A stretch of DNA of 64,000 nt. Origin: Siphonodentalium dalli. Its lineage: Eukaryota; Mollusca; Scaphopoda; Gadilida; Siphonodentaliidae. The position numbers and the translations under genes were made by a program. A model generated the notes under the pieces. The model was not told where the DNA came from and ran no database searches. It saw only the letters and a list, made by a program, of their open reading frames with translations. The stretch is from positions 188,920,369 through 188,984,368 of the forward strand of contig CP136061.1 of NCBI GenBank assembly GCA_032622095.1. The letters run 5' to 3'. Shown piece after piece: positions 25,709-36,715 of the stretch; position 1 is the first letter of the stretch; every line of letters starts with the position of its first letter.

Positions 25709-26209
25709 TTAACATTGGAGCTGAACTTATCGGAAATGCATTGGCCCACGATCTTGCCCTGGTCATGCATGTTAGAAGTACATGTATATCATTTACCTTT
25801 GCCAGCAAAATATTGGTACAGCCAAAACCGTCCAGCCATACCCAGAACTACGCCCTTGATTAACCCTTTCATGACTGGAGATTCCTGCAATTTTGCGAAA
25901 AACCTGTGAGCCAATGCATTCTCTTATATATGCGAGTCTCCCATAGGGAGCCTTGCATATATAGAATAGAATAGAATAGAATAGAGTTTATTTACCAATA
26001 AAGGCCCTCAGTGGGTAAGTTACAAAGTGTTATAAGTATAACAAACATATAGTATAGGGTGTAACAGCTAGATATAATCAGATACAAACATATAAAGTGT
26101 CCATGACTGCATAACTAGTGAGAACTTTTATGCCCTTGCTTTGAAGTAAGATAATGGTTGTTAGCAAGTAATGTGAATAAAACGAAAAAAAAAAAAGGAA
26201 AAAAAAGAT

Positions 26210-26686
26210 TTAAAGGTACTCAATCCGTAAAGAGGGTCCCCATCTCAACAGATTCCAACAACAACAATCCGATCAGAGGGTCCTATATTACTATTTCTTT
26301 GGCTTTGGGGGTAAAAAATATTTGATTCGAGTCGAGGAACCCATCAAACAAAGCTCAGAGTTATTAGATATTGATTTTTGAAATTTGTTATGTTCTCGAG
26401 ATGAGTACTAATAACTGCCGTAATCTGCTCTGGATGTGTACTCCAAATCTATTCAAACAGACAAGGATGGATAACACTAAAATCAAGTGGTAATTTTAAC
26501 GCAATTTTGACTGAGTTCTGGGCCAGATAGTATTCCCGATAATGAAAAATAATAGATTTCTAAAATCGATATCTAACAAATCTGAGCTTTGATGGGTGAC
26601 TTCCTCGACTCGAATCAAATATTTTTGACCCCCGAAGCCATTGAAATAGTAATTGAGAGGAGTTTTATCGGATTGAGTACCTTTAA
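26210..26686. mobile_element. Foldback MITE with ~190-bp arms, TTAA-flanked
   Basis: TTAA at 26210-26213 and 26683-26686 flanks AGGTACTCAATCCG and CGGATTGAGTACCT. Pairing extends inward through GATTCGAGTCGAGGAA and TTCCTCGACTCGAATC and through AAGCTCAGA and TCTGAGCTT. It is inserted in the LINE 3' untranslated region, so it is the youngest of the three nested elements. Confidence 0.8.
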
Positions 26687-26953
26687 ATATGTAGCATTTG
26701 AGAATGGAGTTAGCTTTTGTGTTTGTATAAAAAGCTAATCTAGTAGCTATATAGGCCTTGGCTAGGCGTGACGTTGTCCGAGTAGTCGGCAGTCATGGTA
26801 CAGCATGGGTTAAGTGATAAATAAGTAAGTGACTAGATTCTTGAAACATACTAAATAATGAGAATAAAAGAGATAAGTAATACAGTGTGACAATAAGAAA
26901 GGTTAAGGTAATTCCATATTTAAAGTTATGGGTATTTAATGTACAGCCCTGGA

Positions 26954-28114
26954 TTATTGGGATAAAGCAATTTGTCTAAGTATAAAGCTTTCCTTAATGA
27001 AATTGCTAATAATCTTAAGTGAGTGAATGTTTTCAGTTGACATGAGCCAATGAAATTTTTGCTGGTTACTCAGGTTTGAGAAATGTGTACACTGATAACC
27101 TATTTCTTTATATAGTTGTTTTCTTGAATTCTGATATCTTGAGCACTCTGTCAAAAAATGATATTCATTTTCAATTTTATTCTCATTGCATACTTTACAT
27201 AATCGTAAGGACCGGGGTGGTTTTTTGTTTTTTGGTTTATGTCTGTCCATCTCTATCCTCAGGTTATGAGCACTAATTCTGAGTTGACACATAGCTTTTC
27301 TTGACTCATAGTTATCTAGATTTAAATATTCTTCTTTTTTAAATGTGTTTTTGTAAGTGAAATATGAGTCCAGTTTGCCCTCCCCATTTGTAAGATATGA
27401 GTCACGAATAGAGTGCCATTCTTTCTTGAACATTTTATACATTTGTTTATCAGTAATTCTCAGAGCTTGCTCGAGTGGGAGATTTAGAATGGCTTGTTCT
27501 CTCATTTTTAGGTTTTGTAATATTGAGGTCATGGTAGAATACCATGTGTTGATGCCCTTTTTATGACCTAACTGTGTTGCCCGAAAAGCCTCTTGTAATA
27601 GGGGGTTGGCATTATGGTGAAGACGATGTAGATATGTAATGAGATATCTGACTATTTGAAAATACATTGGGAACCTTCCTAGCTCAGATTGAACTCCTAT
27701 ATTGGGGCTTTTTTTGTTTACTCCCAGAATTAATCTACAGAATCTTATATGCGATCGGTCAGCAATGTTGTCCTCATATATTGTACGGTACTAAAAGGGT
27801 TCACATTTGTACTAGCTCTTTGAACTGCCTTGTAGTTAGGAACTTAGGGTTGTTACCTCCCCAGACTTCTACTCCATAGAGTAGAATTGGTTTGACGGTG
27901 TGATCGAATAGGTGTAACAAGGTTTCAGGAGAGGCTCTAGAATTTGACATTATTTTACTTAATTTAAAAGATGCCTTAAGGGACCTGTTATAAATATCCT
28001 GCATACCTTGTGTGAACAGACCGCTTGATTGAAAAATTAGACCTAGATATTTATATTTTTGGACACACTCAATTATACAATTGTTGTAAATGAAGTTTTG
28101 TTGGAGAAGATGGC
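26954..28114 (-). pseudogene. Reverse transcriptase C-terminal region of the LINE, frameshifted
   Basis: The upstream piece (about 28114-27801) carries KYKYLGLIFQSSG and PILLYGVEVWG, the thumb-side motifs of CR1/jockey/L2-type RTs. After a shift the frame reads RFCRLILGVNKKSPN and SELGRFPM and continues as 237 codons from 27667. That part ends in a zinc-knuckle-like segment, LCKVCNENKIENEYHFLTEC, typical of ORF2 C-termini. Palm-domain catalytic residues are missing because the copy is 5' truncated. At least one frameshift plus truncation make it inactive. Intactness of the last 237 codons suggests a fairly recent insertion. Confidence 0.85.
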
Positions 28115-28151
28115 CATATAAGAGAATGCATTGCCTAATTAACAATATTTA

Positions 28152-28204
28152 CATTCTCTTATATATCATTATAAGGGAGCCTCACATATTCATATAAGAG
28201 AATG
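28152..28204. mobile_element. 53-bp palindromic mini-element
   Basis: Ends CATTCTCTTATAT and ATATAAGAGAATG are perfectly complementary, with centre ATAAGGGAGCCTC. It is the same type as the interrupted element at 25917-28128, so two copies lie side by side. Confidence 0.7.
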
Positions 28205-30495
28205 GATGCGCTGCAGCTAATGGGGTCGTTGTCGTAATGTTTTATAGATAAACGCACACCAGTCTCAGTAGGTGCGAGATTGAAATGTTGCCGTAAATAA
28301 TTGCCATCTGGTTCAATTCGAAACTATTTTTTTCAGATGTTCTGATAAAGGCATAAATTTCTTTTAGCAGAAGAATTGATCATTGAACGTCACATATTGA
28401 TCTTACTATTAAACAGGGACCGAAAGAACTGCACATGGTTATTTGGTTGATGAACAGAACACGAACCCCTGTGATATCACGTGACACTGGTGTACATTTA
28501 TGTTACACAGGAATGCACACGGTGTGCATCTATGTATAAAACGTTACAACAACCCCATCAGATGCACTGCATGGCACAGGATCTGTAATCCTGCACAATG
28601 CAGCGCTCGCTATGAAAATTTATAGGGTTAAACTTAAAGATCCAATATATTTTATATATGCCTAATAATACGATCTCGAGGGAGTTACCATTTCTGACTA
28701 TGGTTTTCTTGTTTTTGTTCAATTTCCTGTTAAAATATAAGTCCTGGTTCTCCCATGGAGAGACATGGTAATGGTAGGCCTACTGGCACTGCCAGTACTG
28801 GTAGATCCTGGTAGTGTGGTACTACTACTAGACTCAGAGGTACCGGTACCGTAGTGGCAGGGTTAGAGTTAATTACCAATAGAAGTGAACGACTACTGGT
28901 AGTAGTACGGTCAACGGATGTTTTGACACCATAGCGTGCAAATTCTATAACCTCCGAATAAAGTATCTGTTATGCTGTTTTGTTAACGTTGTGAAGTAGG
29001 GAACCAGATGCATGTTTGTGGATGACAAAATGTGAACGAAATTAAGGGGCTCCCAGCAAGTTCAGTAATTTCACATCTCGGAACGAGGCCGTCATCCGGG
29101 TACTTCGCGAAAATCCACTCGGAAATATGGCAGCCGTTCTTGGTGAGAATGCATTATTTGGCCATTTCGTTGCTCAATTATTTCATGTTACGACCCTTTT
29201 TATTTGGTATATAGTATTTCTTGTGTAAACTACAGTATCATACCATTTTATTAACAAACCATGCATGATAGTTATGCTTGATTCGGAAGTCTTTTATGAT
29301 TTGAAAATGTCTGGGTTTGGGCTTCCATTTTCGCTCCAAAAATAGATTGATTTCGTTTACAATGCGGCAATATTTTTCTGTGAAATCGAATAAACACGAA
29401 TCTTTACAGCGTTAACAGACGTGACTTGTTCTTTTTCATCAATATATTCGTCCTTGATAGTTTTAATATTTTCAATATTATATTAAAACTTTATTATCGA
29501 CGAACAGATATATATTTAGTCGCAAGCACGTGGTTCCAACTCCAACTCTCGAAACCAGACGCATTGCCATTACAATTTACATGACAATTTATACATCAGA
29601 CTGGTCCATTGGTAAGCGCATTTACGATGCATGGAGGACGAAACGTACTAAAGACACCACGATTAGATGACATTTATATTTCTTTTGATCTAGTTACAAG
29701 ATCAATTTGCTTATTGAAAACTGGATTTCTTACATTGTATTTTGTAATGTAACTGAAAGTTTCTGTACCAAACAGTGAAACACAGTTAATTGTAAGTAGT
29801 AAAAGTAACTGGAGGGACGTGACAAAGATAATGAAGTTGATTTAATACTAATACCAGTAACCAGGGCTCGTGCTGAAAATGATGGTTGACAAAAAGAACA
29901 GATCAATATTTAAACAGATATATATTATATACAGTCCTCCCCACGAACAAAACAGAGCGCTCAAGATCATTTATTTGCTCCCACAATTCAGAAGACGGGT
30001 GTAATAAATATTGCACCCATAATATAAGTTGGGTTTTTTCAAACAAAATGTCATTGTGGGACCATATGTGGGACGGTCACACTTAATACAGAAAGTCCCT
30101 TGTAAACCGAAAGTCACATGATAATACCGAAAGTCCCCAAGGGAGATAACTGTATGATAAGATCGCAACTTCTCGGATTATCGTTCTTGCAGAAATAGTA
30201 TTATTATCATTATTACGCATTTTGCGTACGGAAATTACCGAGGTTTGTCGATTGGAGCGGCATAGGAAGATGTGAGAAGTTGTGAATCACCGGGAACATT
30301 CGGTAATTAACATATTACCGTACGCGATTTTGGTGATTAATCAGTGAATTAACTGATGCGGGTTTCACTAATTGATTAACCCCTGGATACAGTGTGTGAT
30401 ATAAGGGTCGATATAACCCATGTTCGAATGAAATTAACCATTATTTACTCGAGAATGGTCCTGAATTATGCTTTATTGAGAAAGTAATACTTATT
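28205..30495. other. Non-coding stretch, one CpG-rich patch
   Basis: No gene recognised. Around 29070-29140 CpG density rises, and ATATGGCAGCCGTTCTTGGT reads like a short first exon (MAAVL) ending at a GTGAGAAT donor. This is weak and unsupported by protein similarity. No matching exon follows before HUWE1 that I can identify. Confidence 0.4.
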
Positions 30496-30498
30496 ATG

Positions 30499-31212
30499 CC
30501 CCCGATCTCCGATGGAGATTTGGGGGTATATAGTGGAGCCCTCCGTCCGTCCTTCCGTCCGTCCGTCCTTCCGTCCGTCCGTCCTTCCGTCCGTCCTTCC
30601 GTCCGTACGAACATTTCAACTCATAACTTTGGTTTCGCTAACTCAATTCAGTTGATCTTTGGTATGCTAATAGACCAGCCGGGGGGACAAGATTTCCCCA
30701 TAACTGCGGTTTCGTCCGCCCATTTTTTCCAGAGTTACACCCCTTTTTGGACTTGGAAAATTCAGTTTTCTGTGGCATACGAACGTTTCAACTCATAACT
30801 TTGGTTTCGCTAATTCAATTCAGTTGATCTCTGGTATGCCAATAGACCAGCCGGGGGGACAAGATGTCCCCATAGCCGTGGTTTCGTCCGCCCATTTTTT
30901 CCAGAGTTACGCCCCTTTTTGGACTTAGAAAATTCAGGTTTTCTGCTACTTTTTTTGGTTTCCAGATGATAACTTGATTTTGGATTGTTTATTTGCAAAA
31001 CCCGTTTTTTTGTGTATTATCCGGTTCAATCGGATAATTTTTGTGAGAGTTATGACCCTTTTTCGACTTAAAAAATTCAGTTTTTTTTTTAGAAAATTCA
31101 GTTTTCCTTCTATTTTTGTGGCACCAGACCAAATTTGAAGCTAATATAGAACAACATGTGGCATTTTTATAGCGCTTAACCAGAAAGTTTCTCTGATTGT
31201 ACAGTCGGGGGC
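30499..31212 (-). mobile_element. Helentron-like non-autonomous element, reverse orientation
   Basis: Read on the minus strand: TCGGGGGC-type edge complement at 31205-31212, two ~171-bp core repeats sharing GTTTCAACTCATAACTTTGG (about 30612 and 30783), then a GGAC microsatellite (plus-strand CCGT run at about 30540-30606), then a terminal hairpin with arms CCCCCGATCTCC (30499-30510) and GGAGATTTGGGGG (30514-30526). This is the same component order as 2933-3921, with different core repeats. The 100-codon plus-strand frame across it is a by-product of the CCGT run. Confidence 0.65.
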
Positions 31213-32110
31213 GTTACCTCCGCCTAGCGGTGCACTTGTATTATTAAATTTCATCACATGCATGGCTGTTATCTTTGATGTGATAGGAATGAAAATTAGT
31301 TAATTACTGCACATACATGTAGCATGAATGGTAAGCTTTGGTGGTCCAACTATATCCCATGGATTGTTTGCGAGATTGGCTTTTTTTTTTGTGAAAGGGA
31401 ACTTTCCACTTTGAAGATTGATTTCGGGAATGCCTGTTGTGATAGCTAGGCTTGTGACTAATTATCAATTATTAGTAGGCCTACTGTATAATAGACATTC
31501 ATTTTGGTATTGAGAGATCTTCGCATAGATCTATGCAAATGACGCGAGTACGTCAATATACCTCATAATTCATCAGCGTTTAAATTTGCAACATTCTAAA
31601 TGTTGTATTCGCATGCCGTTTTTTTTTAATTTTCACGGTATGTATAATATATATAATATATAAGGTGAGAAATGAATACCCATTATCAACTGTGCACCAG
31701 AGATCGTCTCAACGTTGCACCTGACATCGCATATCACGGTTACCATTTGTGATATTCACACATACATCATTGAGGGTCAAATTTGATGTTGTGTTAGTGG
31801 CGATGTTTCGACTAATTTGATATAGTTTTATCAAGTGGGAGACAGGTTGATAAACTTATATTGATTCGGTAAAGTCTCATCAGAGTGTGAACCTTTTTTT
31901 TTTTTGAAACAACCAAAAAATAGTGAGCAGAATTGAGCTCTTAGTTATTTTAGATAAATTGTGTGGCCCTGAAAAGGGCCTTTTAAAATCTTGGACTTTC
32001 ATATTCTTCGCTATGGAGCTAGAAATTCACCTGAAATGATAAACTTGAAAAACATTAATAACTCCACCTGAAATTAAACGTGAAATTAAATAATTTTAAT
32101 AATATATATA
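31213..32110. other. Non-coding stretch, nothing recognised
   Basis: AT-rich sequence with poly-T runs and small AT palindromes near 31645-31660. No gene or bordered repeat was seen. Confidence 0.5.
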
Positions 32111-32450
32111 GGCCTAGCATTTATGACACGATCATAATCCTACTGATGTCTAGCTCGTTTTCCGATATGTTTACCAAGGAACTCCACGTTCAGCGCGTGT
32201 CACTAACGGTGACTCGCCCCAAGGTGAGTTGAGCATCAGTAGAATTACGCATATATCTATGGTATTATTTAACATTAAATTATAATATAGATCAATATAA
32301 GCATTTACATAATGGCACGATCATCATCCTACTTATATCCAGCTCTCGTTTCCCGATACGTTTACCAGGGAGCTCCACGTTCAGCGTGTGTCACTATCGG
32401 TGACTCACCCAAGGTGAGTTGGGCATAAGTAGGATGCATCGTGTCATTAT
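32111..32450. repeat. Two diverged ~130-bp direct repeats
   Basis: The units at about 32125-32250 and 32312-32440 share GCACGATCAT, ATCCTACT, AACTCCACGTTCAGCG, TGTCACTA, GGTGACTC and AAGGTGAGTTG. Each contains short complementary ends (ATCCTACTTAT against ATAAGTAGGAT), so each could be a small inverted-repeat element. Confidence 0.7.
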
Positions 32451-32574
32451 ACCATATATACAACGGAGTCAACGCCATGGAGAGGGTGCAGTTCCGCCCA
32501 GCTGCCATAAGGTCGGTCGGGGCGCCCAATCTCTTATAGTGGTGCAATGCCATGTTCGACTTTTTCTTTCTTTT

Positions 32575-33227
32575 TATTTTTCTCTTTTCTTCTCTAGAAC
32601 TAAAAACAAATATCTGTGACTACACGTCAATAAAACCATGCAGTCACATATGCCTTGTCGTTCTACTTTATTTTTTGCTCTTTTTCGGGGCTGGCTTCTT
32701 GGTACTGCTTGGTAATTTCGGGATGGTTGTCGTTTTGGCATTTCTTTTTCTTTGTCCTGGTTTCTTTCCGCCATTCAATGAAATGAGCACCGATCTAAGG
32801 CCGTCTGTCGTTCGCTGGTATCGGTCTCCTGCTGGCTTCGCTGGTAATGTCGGTCGCGATCCTCTTTTGATTTTGTCGCCCAAACATCAGGTTTTACAGT
32901 AAAGCGCCTATATTCGGGAGCAAGTTGATATTGTCCGAACCCGATCATACTGCGTTGCAGCTCCTTGTATTTGCCGCTAACCACGTCATACAGTTTTGTA
33001 ATTAAATCGCTCAAGTTCTGTTTTTTCCAATTCACTGCTTGTTTGAGAATATGATTAAGGCTTTCACAGTTGTTGTTAGTCCAATTAACTACGTCGAGAA
33101 GGGGCCCAGGTTGAGTCGATGTGACGAAATTTTCTTTCAAAAGCGGAGTCAGTCTGTTGTCGAAGTAGTCGTCAAATTTTGTCTGTGCCGTCAGTTTTTG
33201 ATTTCTGATTTCTTGCTTGGCTCTTAG
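32575..33227 (-). pseudogene. C-terminal fragment of a Mutator-like (MULE-type) transposase
   Basis: The minus-strand frame is open from the junction at 33227 to 32775 (about 150 codons, no ATG). It contains DVVNWTNNNCESLNHILKQA, resembling the C-terminal 'NN.ESLN' block of MULE-type transposases in invertebrates, then YKELQRSMIGFGQY. A lysine- and arginine-rich tail (KKPGQRKRNAK, APKKSKK) continues in shifted frames to about 32575. The upstream catalytic part is absent because unrelated duplicated sequence starts at 33228. Family assignment is from motif memory; it is clearly a fragment. Confidence 0.5.
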
Positions 33228-33918
33228 TTTATTCAGATGGGGTCACCAGGTTAAAAGGGTGGGACCAGGGACATAACTATATGTCTCTATAGTAATTCTT
33301 AAAATGTCTTCTCAAGGGATTTTGGACTATTTAGCTTACATATAGTATGGAGGAATCAGGAAGATCCTTTAGTGACTGAGATACAGATTTGTTAAAATGA
33401 GGTCAACCTGTCAAGAAATGGCAGTCTATGTGGAGTTAACACTTTTGTGTCCAATAAAATCATAGAAATACCAAATTCATTAAAACATCTACCTTGGAAC
33501 CACCTGACTGATTGGTCTGACATACATGTATTGTGTTTTGGGTCCATGGATAATTGGGCTTCAAACATGTTTAAATGGTTTTAGAAAAAGGCGCTTGTGA
33601 GATTGGAAATTTCCAACAATTGAGAAAGTTTGAGGTGTCGGTTGTGAAATTCCAACCTAAGACTTGGGAGTCTGGATCCCGGTCGGGAGGGGACTTGTTG
33701 AGCTGGAGGAGGGGGGTGATCAGTAGTGTACAGTTGGCAATTTCAAGGTGGTTTTTTACCAAGCTACATACTTGAAGTCTCTCTAGCCACATATCCTGTT
33801 TAAATCTACTTCTTTTAAAGTGATTATGAAAAGTGCTCACTGTTTTGGTCTCCAGAGTCCCAGTCTTATCAGTCTTTGCAGTCTGGTGAGCGACCCCACA
33901 GTCATTGACTGTCTTGTT
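33228..33918. repeat. 691-bp recent duplicate, copy A
   Basis: Same length as 42718-43408 and almost identical; I noticed one difference (TCTATGTGGAG here, TCTATGGGGAG there). It begins with one monomer of the ~156-bp repeat family, which is in its natural array context at the other locus, so this copy is probably the derived one. No gene inside. Confidence 0.9.
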
Positions 33919-33940
33919 TCTGAAACTGACATGATCGATT

Positions 33941-35048
33941 CAGGCCTCAGCCTAGGGGTCCAGAACAGGGAGACTTGAAGTCTCCCTCCAGGAAATTTAG
34001 GGAGACTTCAGGAAATTTAGGGAGACTTCAGGGTGGGGAGACTACCAAAAATTGACAATTTTCAAATATCGCTTTATTTTATAACATCTGACAATACAAA
34101 ATTTAAAAAGATAAAATAACAAATAAAACTAAAAAAAATTGACTTTATCTGAAATTAGCTTAATTAATTGTTATTATACATTTAAATTTTTTGGAAATGT
34201 TTTGTGCAGCTATCATTTAAGCAAGACAATTATCAAGTTACAGTAATAGTAACTTTTTTAACTAAATGAAAGTAGTATTATTTCCTAGACTGTACATAGC
34301 TTGGAAGATACGTTTGTACAGTCTGAAATGACTGAATCATGAATGATGATGCATGTAAGTTTTTAAGTTTAATTTGGTCACGGCTGTAATGTGGGTGTCC
34401 GCTAAAATAAACAATAAGGACTAACCAACAAAGGAGTTGCAAAAGCTTTTATTAATTAATGGCCTCCCTTAATTAATGCCAACATCACTGGTATAATCCG
34501 ATTAAAGCAATAAACTTGACATTATTTTATTTACGGAAGTCGGTCTCTTCAAAAAGTCCGACGCGGTCTCTTCAAAAAGTCCGACGCGTTACCGAAACGA
34601 ACTTCCGAAGCGCCTGGTACATACTCTGATAATGTCGTAATTGTTTTATATCTGAAAAGCGGGACGGCGGTCTTTTAAGTTAATTAAAACATTTATTTGT
34701 GACACTCACGATGGTCAGTAACAACACAGATGCGAACATCTCATCGTGTTTTCAGCGTGTCAAAACATTCGTGATTAACATTCATTATACCGCAAAGGGA
34801 ACAAAGGCGGCGGAATAACAACACAAAACAATAGGTCATATTTAATTTTTTTATTTTAAACACTTGGGTCTTTGGCTCTGCATCGTCTGTTTCTTTTTGG
34901 GATTGCCGCCACAATTCATCTATAAAAAAAAAAACAATTCCTTCTAAAATTGAAGGCGACTTCGATTTCGCCTTAGAGCGACGATAGGGCGAAGTCAGCG
35001 ACAGTAAGGCGACAATCTCGCCCGAGTCGCCTTGTGAGCTGAGGCCTG
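33941..35048. mobile_element. hAT element, CAGGCCTCAGC termini, 8-bp TSD
   Basis: Termini CAGGCCTCAGC and GCTGAGGCCTG are flanked by perfect GATCGATT duplications at 33933-33940 and 35049-35056. Near the left end AGGGAGACTTCA-type words repeat; near the right end GCGAC/GTCGC-type words repeat. There is no coding capacity in 1.1 kb. An internal repeat (GGTCTCTTCAAAAAGTCCGA) occurs twice near 34545. Confidence 0.85.
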
Positions 35049-35056
35049 GATCGATT

Positions 35057-36603
35057 GTGTATTCGGGGACTCGCGAGTAAAATTGTATATATTGTATATA
35101 TATTTACAATGTACCATGCACGAGAGACAATTATGTACGCGATCAAATCAAACAGTGAAAACAGGTGCGTTTTGGCGGGAAAATGACTGTCCGTGATTAA
35201 GCTATACATATGTCATATCGTGACCTTGCAATGAATACAAGGAACAACATTGTGTACGCAATGCATGGCCCATTTTTAATATATGCGGACTCTATATATA
35301 CAGGGAACTTTACCACATTCCGTGTCCGATATATATACATGACATCTGCGAGCATAAAAGGCTTGTACGTACTACAGCTGTTATAACATTTATTTTGTAA
35401 CTTTTGTTTGACTCTGTCGGAGATGAAGTTCGTTTCTCCAAATATCTTGCATTTCTTCATGTACGCCTGTTTGTGAAGTCAATCGCTGACAAGCACACTG
35501 GGCAAGTTCGAAAACAACGATGTTCGATTGTATGTAAGAACCGGTACGGCCCTGTAGACCATACCATATCAATTTTAAAGGAACATTTTTACACAAAACA
35601 TATAGAATAATGCACCAGTTTCTGATTGTTGCACGCACTTCCACTCCGTAATCCGTAGCGTTTCCGCGATAGATCAGGTGTTTGTCACCACCGCTTAGAT
35701 ACATACATCAACTGGATGGTAATTTTGTTGTCATAAAACATCATATACCTGGGACAAATTAATAACCTATTAACCTTCAGTGATATGAAGCCAAATAATC
35801 ATGACAAATAGTGTTAAATCACGTCTTGCTTTGCGTTCGAAAATGCAAAATTGGTTACCGCAAATTATATACGTATATGAGCACAAAACGGTAAGTTTCG
35901 GAAGAGGTCTGACTAGTCGACTAGTAGTCGATTCCCTCTGGCGACTAGTCGATTCCCCAAAACCACTAATCGTTTCAACACTATAAAGCGTCAAGTATTT
36001 TATAGGGAGCGAGATTGTTTGATGGAAGAGATTGAATGCATCAATCCAAGCTGTGAGCAATGAACTTCCGTGACCTGCGTCTTCTCCGGTGAAGGTCAAA
36101 AACATGGCGCGTAGTTTGAAATCGTAATATTTTTGTTTCCAAGATCAATATTTTCTTCGCTAAATTAGGTTTATACGAAACTCATATAACATGAACACAA
36201 TCTAACTTGAAAGTTATTTCAATGGGAGTAAATAAAAAAATCGCCTATCTTTGTGTACAGTACCCCTTTAACACAAACAAACGCTCTTTATTGTTTAATT
36301 CTGAAGAACATTCTGGCCCCGATTTTTATAGATTCATCAATTTCAAGGACTGGACAGTGAATCTAAAGGGAGGCCCACATGATGTAGTCACTAGTCAGTG
36401 TAATTTGAAACCAAATATTATTGTATCGGCATTGTCTTTAATATAAGTTGAATTGAATTATTTTTCTTGGTATTTCATTCTACTTGTATCTTATTCCAGA
36501 TATAACAGATAAAACATAAAGCATGAAAATCGAAAGGTCAAAATTGAAAAAGCCTTCATCAGAAGTTGTAAGTATAAAGTTGTTTAAATGCCATTTCACT
36601 AAG
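35057..36603. other. Non-coding stretch with a solo hAT terminus
   Basis: A right terminus reading, on the minus strand, TAGTGTTGAAACGATTAG ends at 35983 and is preceded by CGACTAGTCGATT repeats. It resembles the solo terminus ending at 45420. No partner end or gene was found. Overlapping frames at 35390-36105 show no recognisable domain. Confidence 0.45.
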
Positions 36604-36715
36604 TACTCTTCGGCTCCAAATAAAAGTGCAGGCCCAAATAATAGTGCAGGGGGGAAATTCCATTGAAAGTTATAAACGTGCAGACCCAAATAATAGTGCA
36701 GGGGGAACTCTTGAG

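Larger units (their letters stand above)
24330..25862. repeat. Outer inverted arm of foldback unit, split by an insertion
   Basis: 24330-24420 pairs with about 22585-22680 and 25713-25862 pairs with about 22430-22590. Landmarks are ATTATGATCAAGTCACATAG and AACCGTCCAGCCATACC. Joining the two halves across the inserted element restores GTT-AACATTGGAGCTG as in the uninterrupted arm. Confidence 0.8.
25962..28114 (-). mobile_element. 5'-truncated LINE (CR1/jockey-like) on the minus strand
   Basis: The 3' end is a TAGAA pentanucleotide tail at 25962-25986. The coding part is the C-terminal end of a reverse transcriptase, and the 5' end is truncated at about 28114. A CATATA target duplication is visible at 25956-25961 and 28115-28120. 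A MITE (26210-26686) later inserted into the 3' untranslated region. Confidence 0.8.
25917..28128. mobile_element. Palindromic mini-element interrupted by a LINE
   Basis: The left part begins CATTCTCTTATATATGCGAG (25917) and contains CTCCC-ATA-GGGAG. The right part CATATAAGAGAATG (28115-28128) closes the inverted ends. The LINE at 25962-28114 separates them. A complete relative lies next door at 28152-28204. Confidence 0.65.

Noticed and set aside
29095-29140. Possible first coding exon (MAAVL followed by GTGAGAAT)
   Set aside because: Only five codons, and it does not resemble the expected basic N-terminus of HUWE1. It could equally be chance in a CpG-richer patch.
30496-30798. 100-codon frame rich in Arg-Pro-Ser-Val
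   Set aside because: It is the translation of a CCGT microsatellite plus Helentron-like core repeats.
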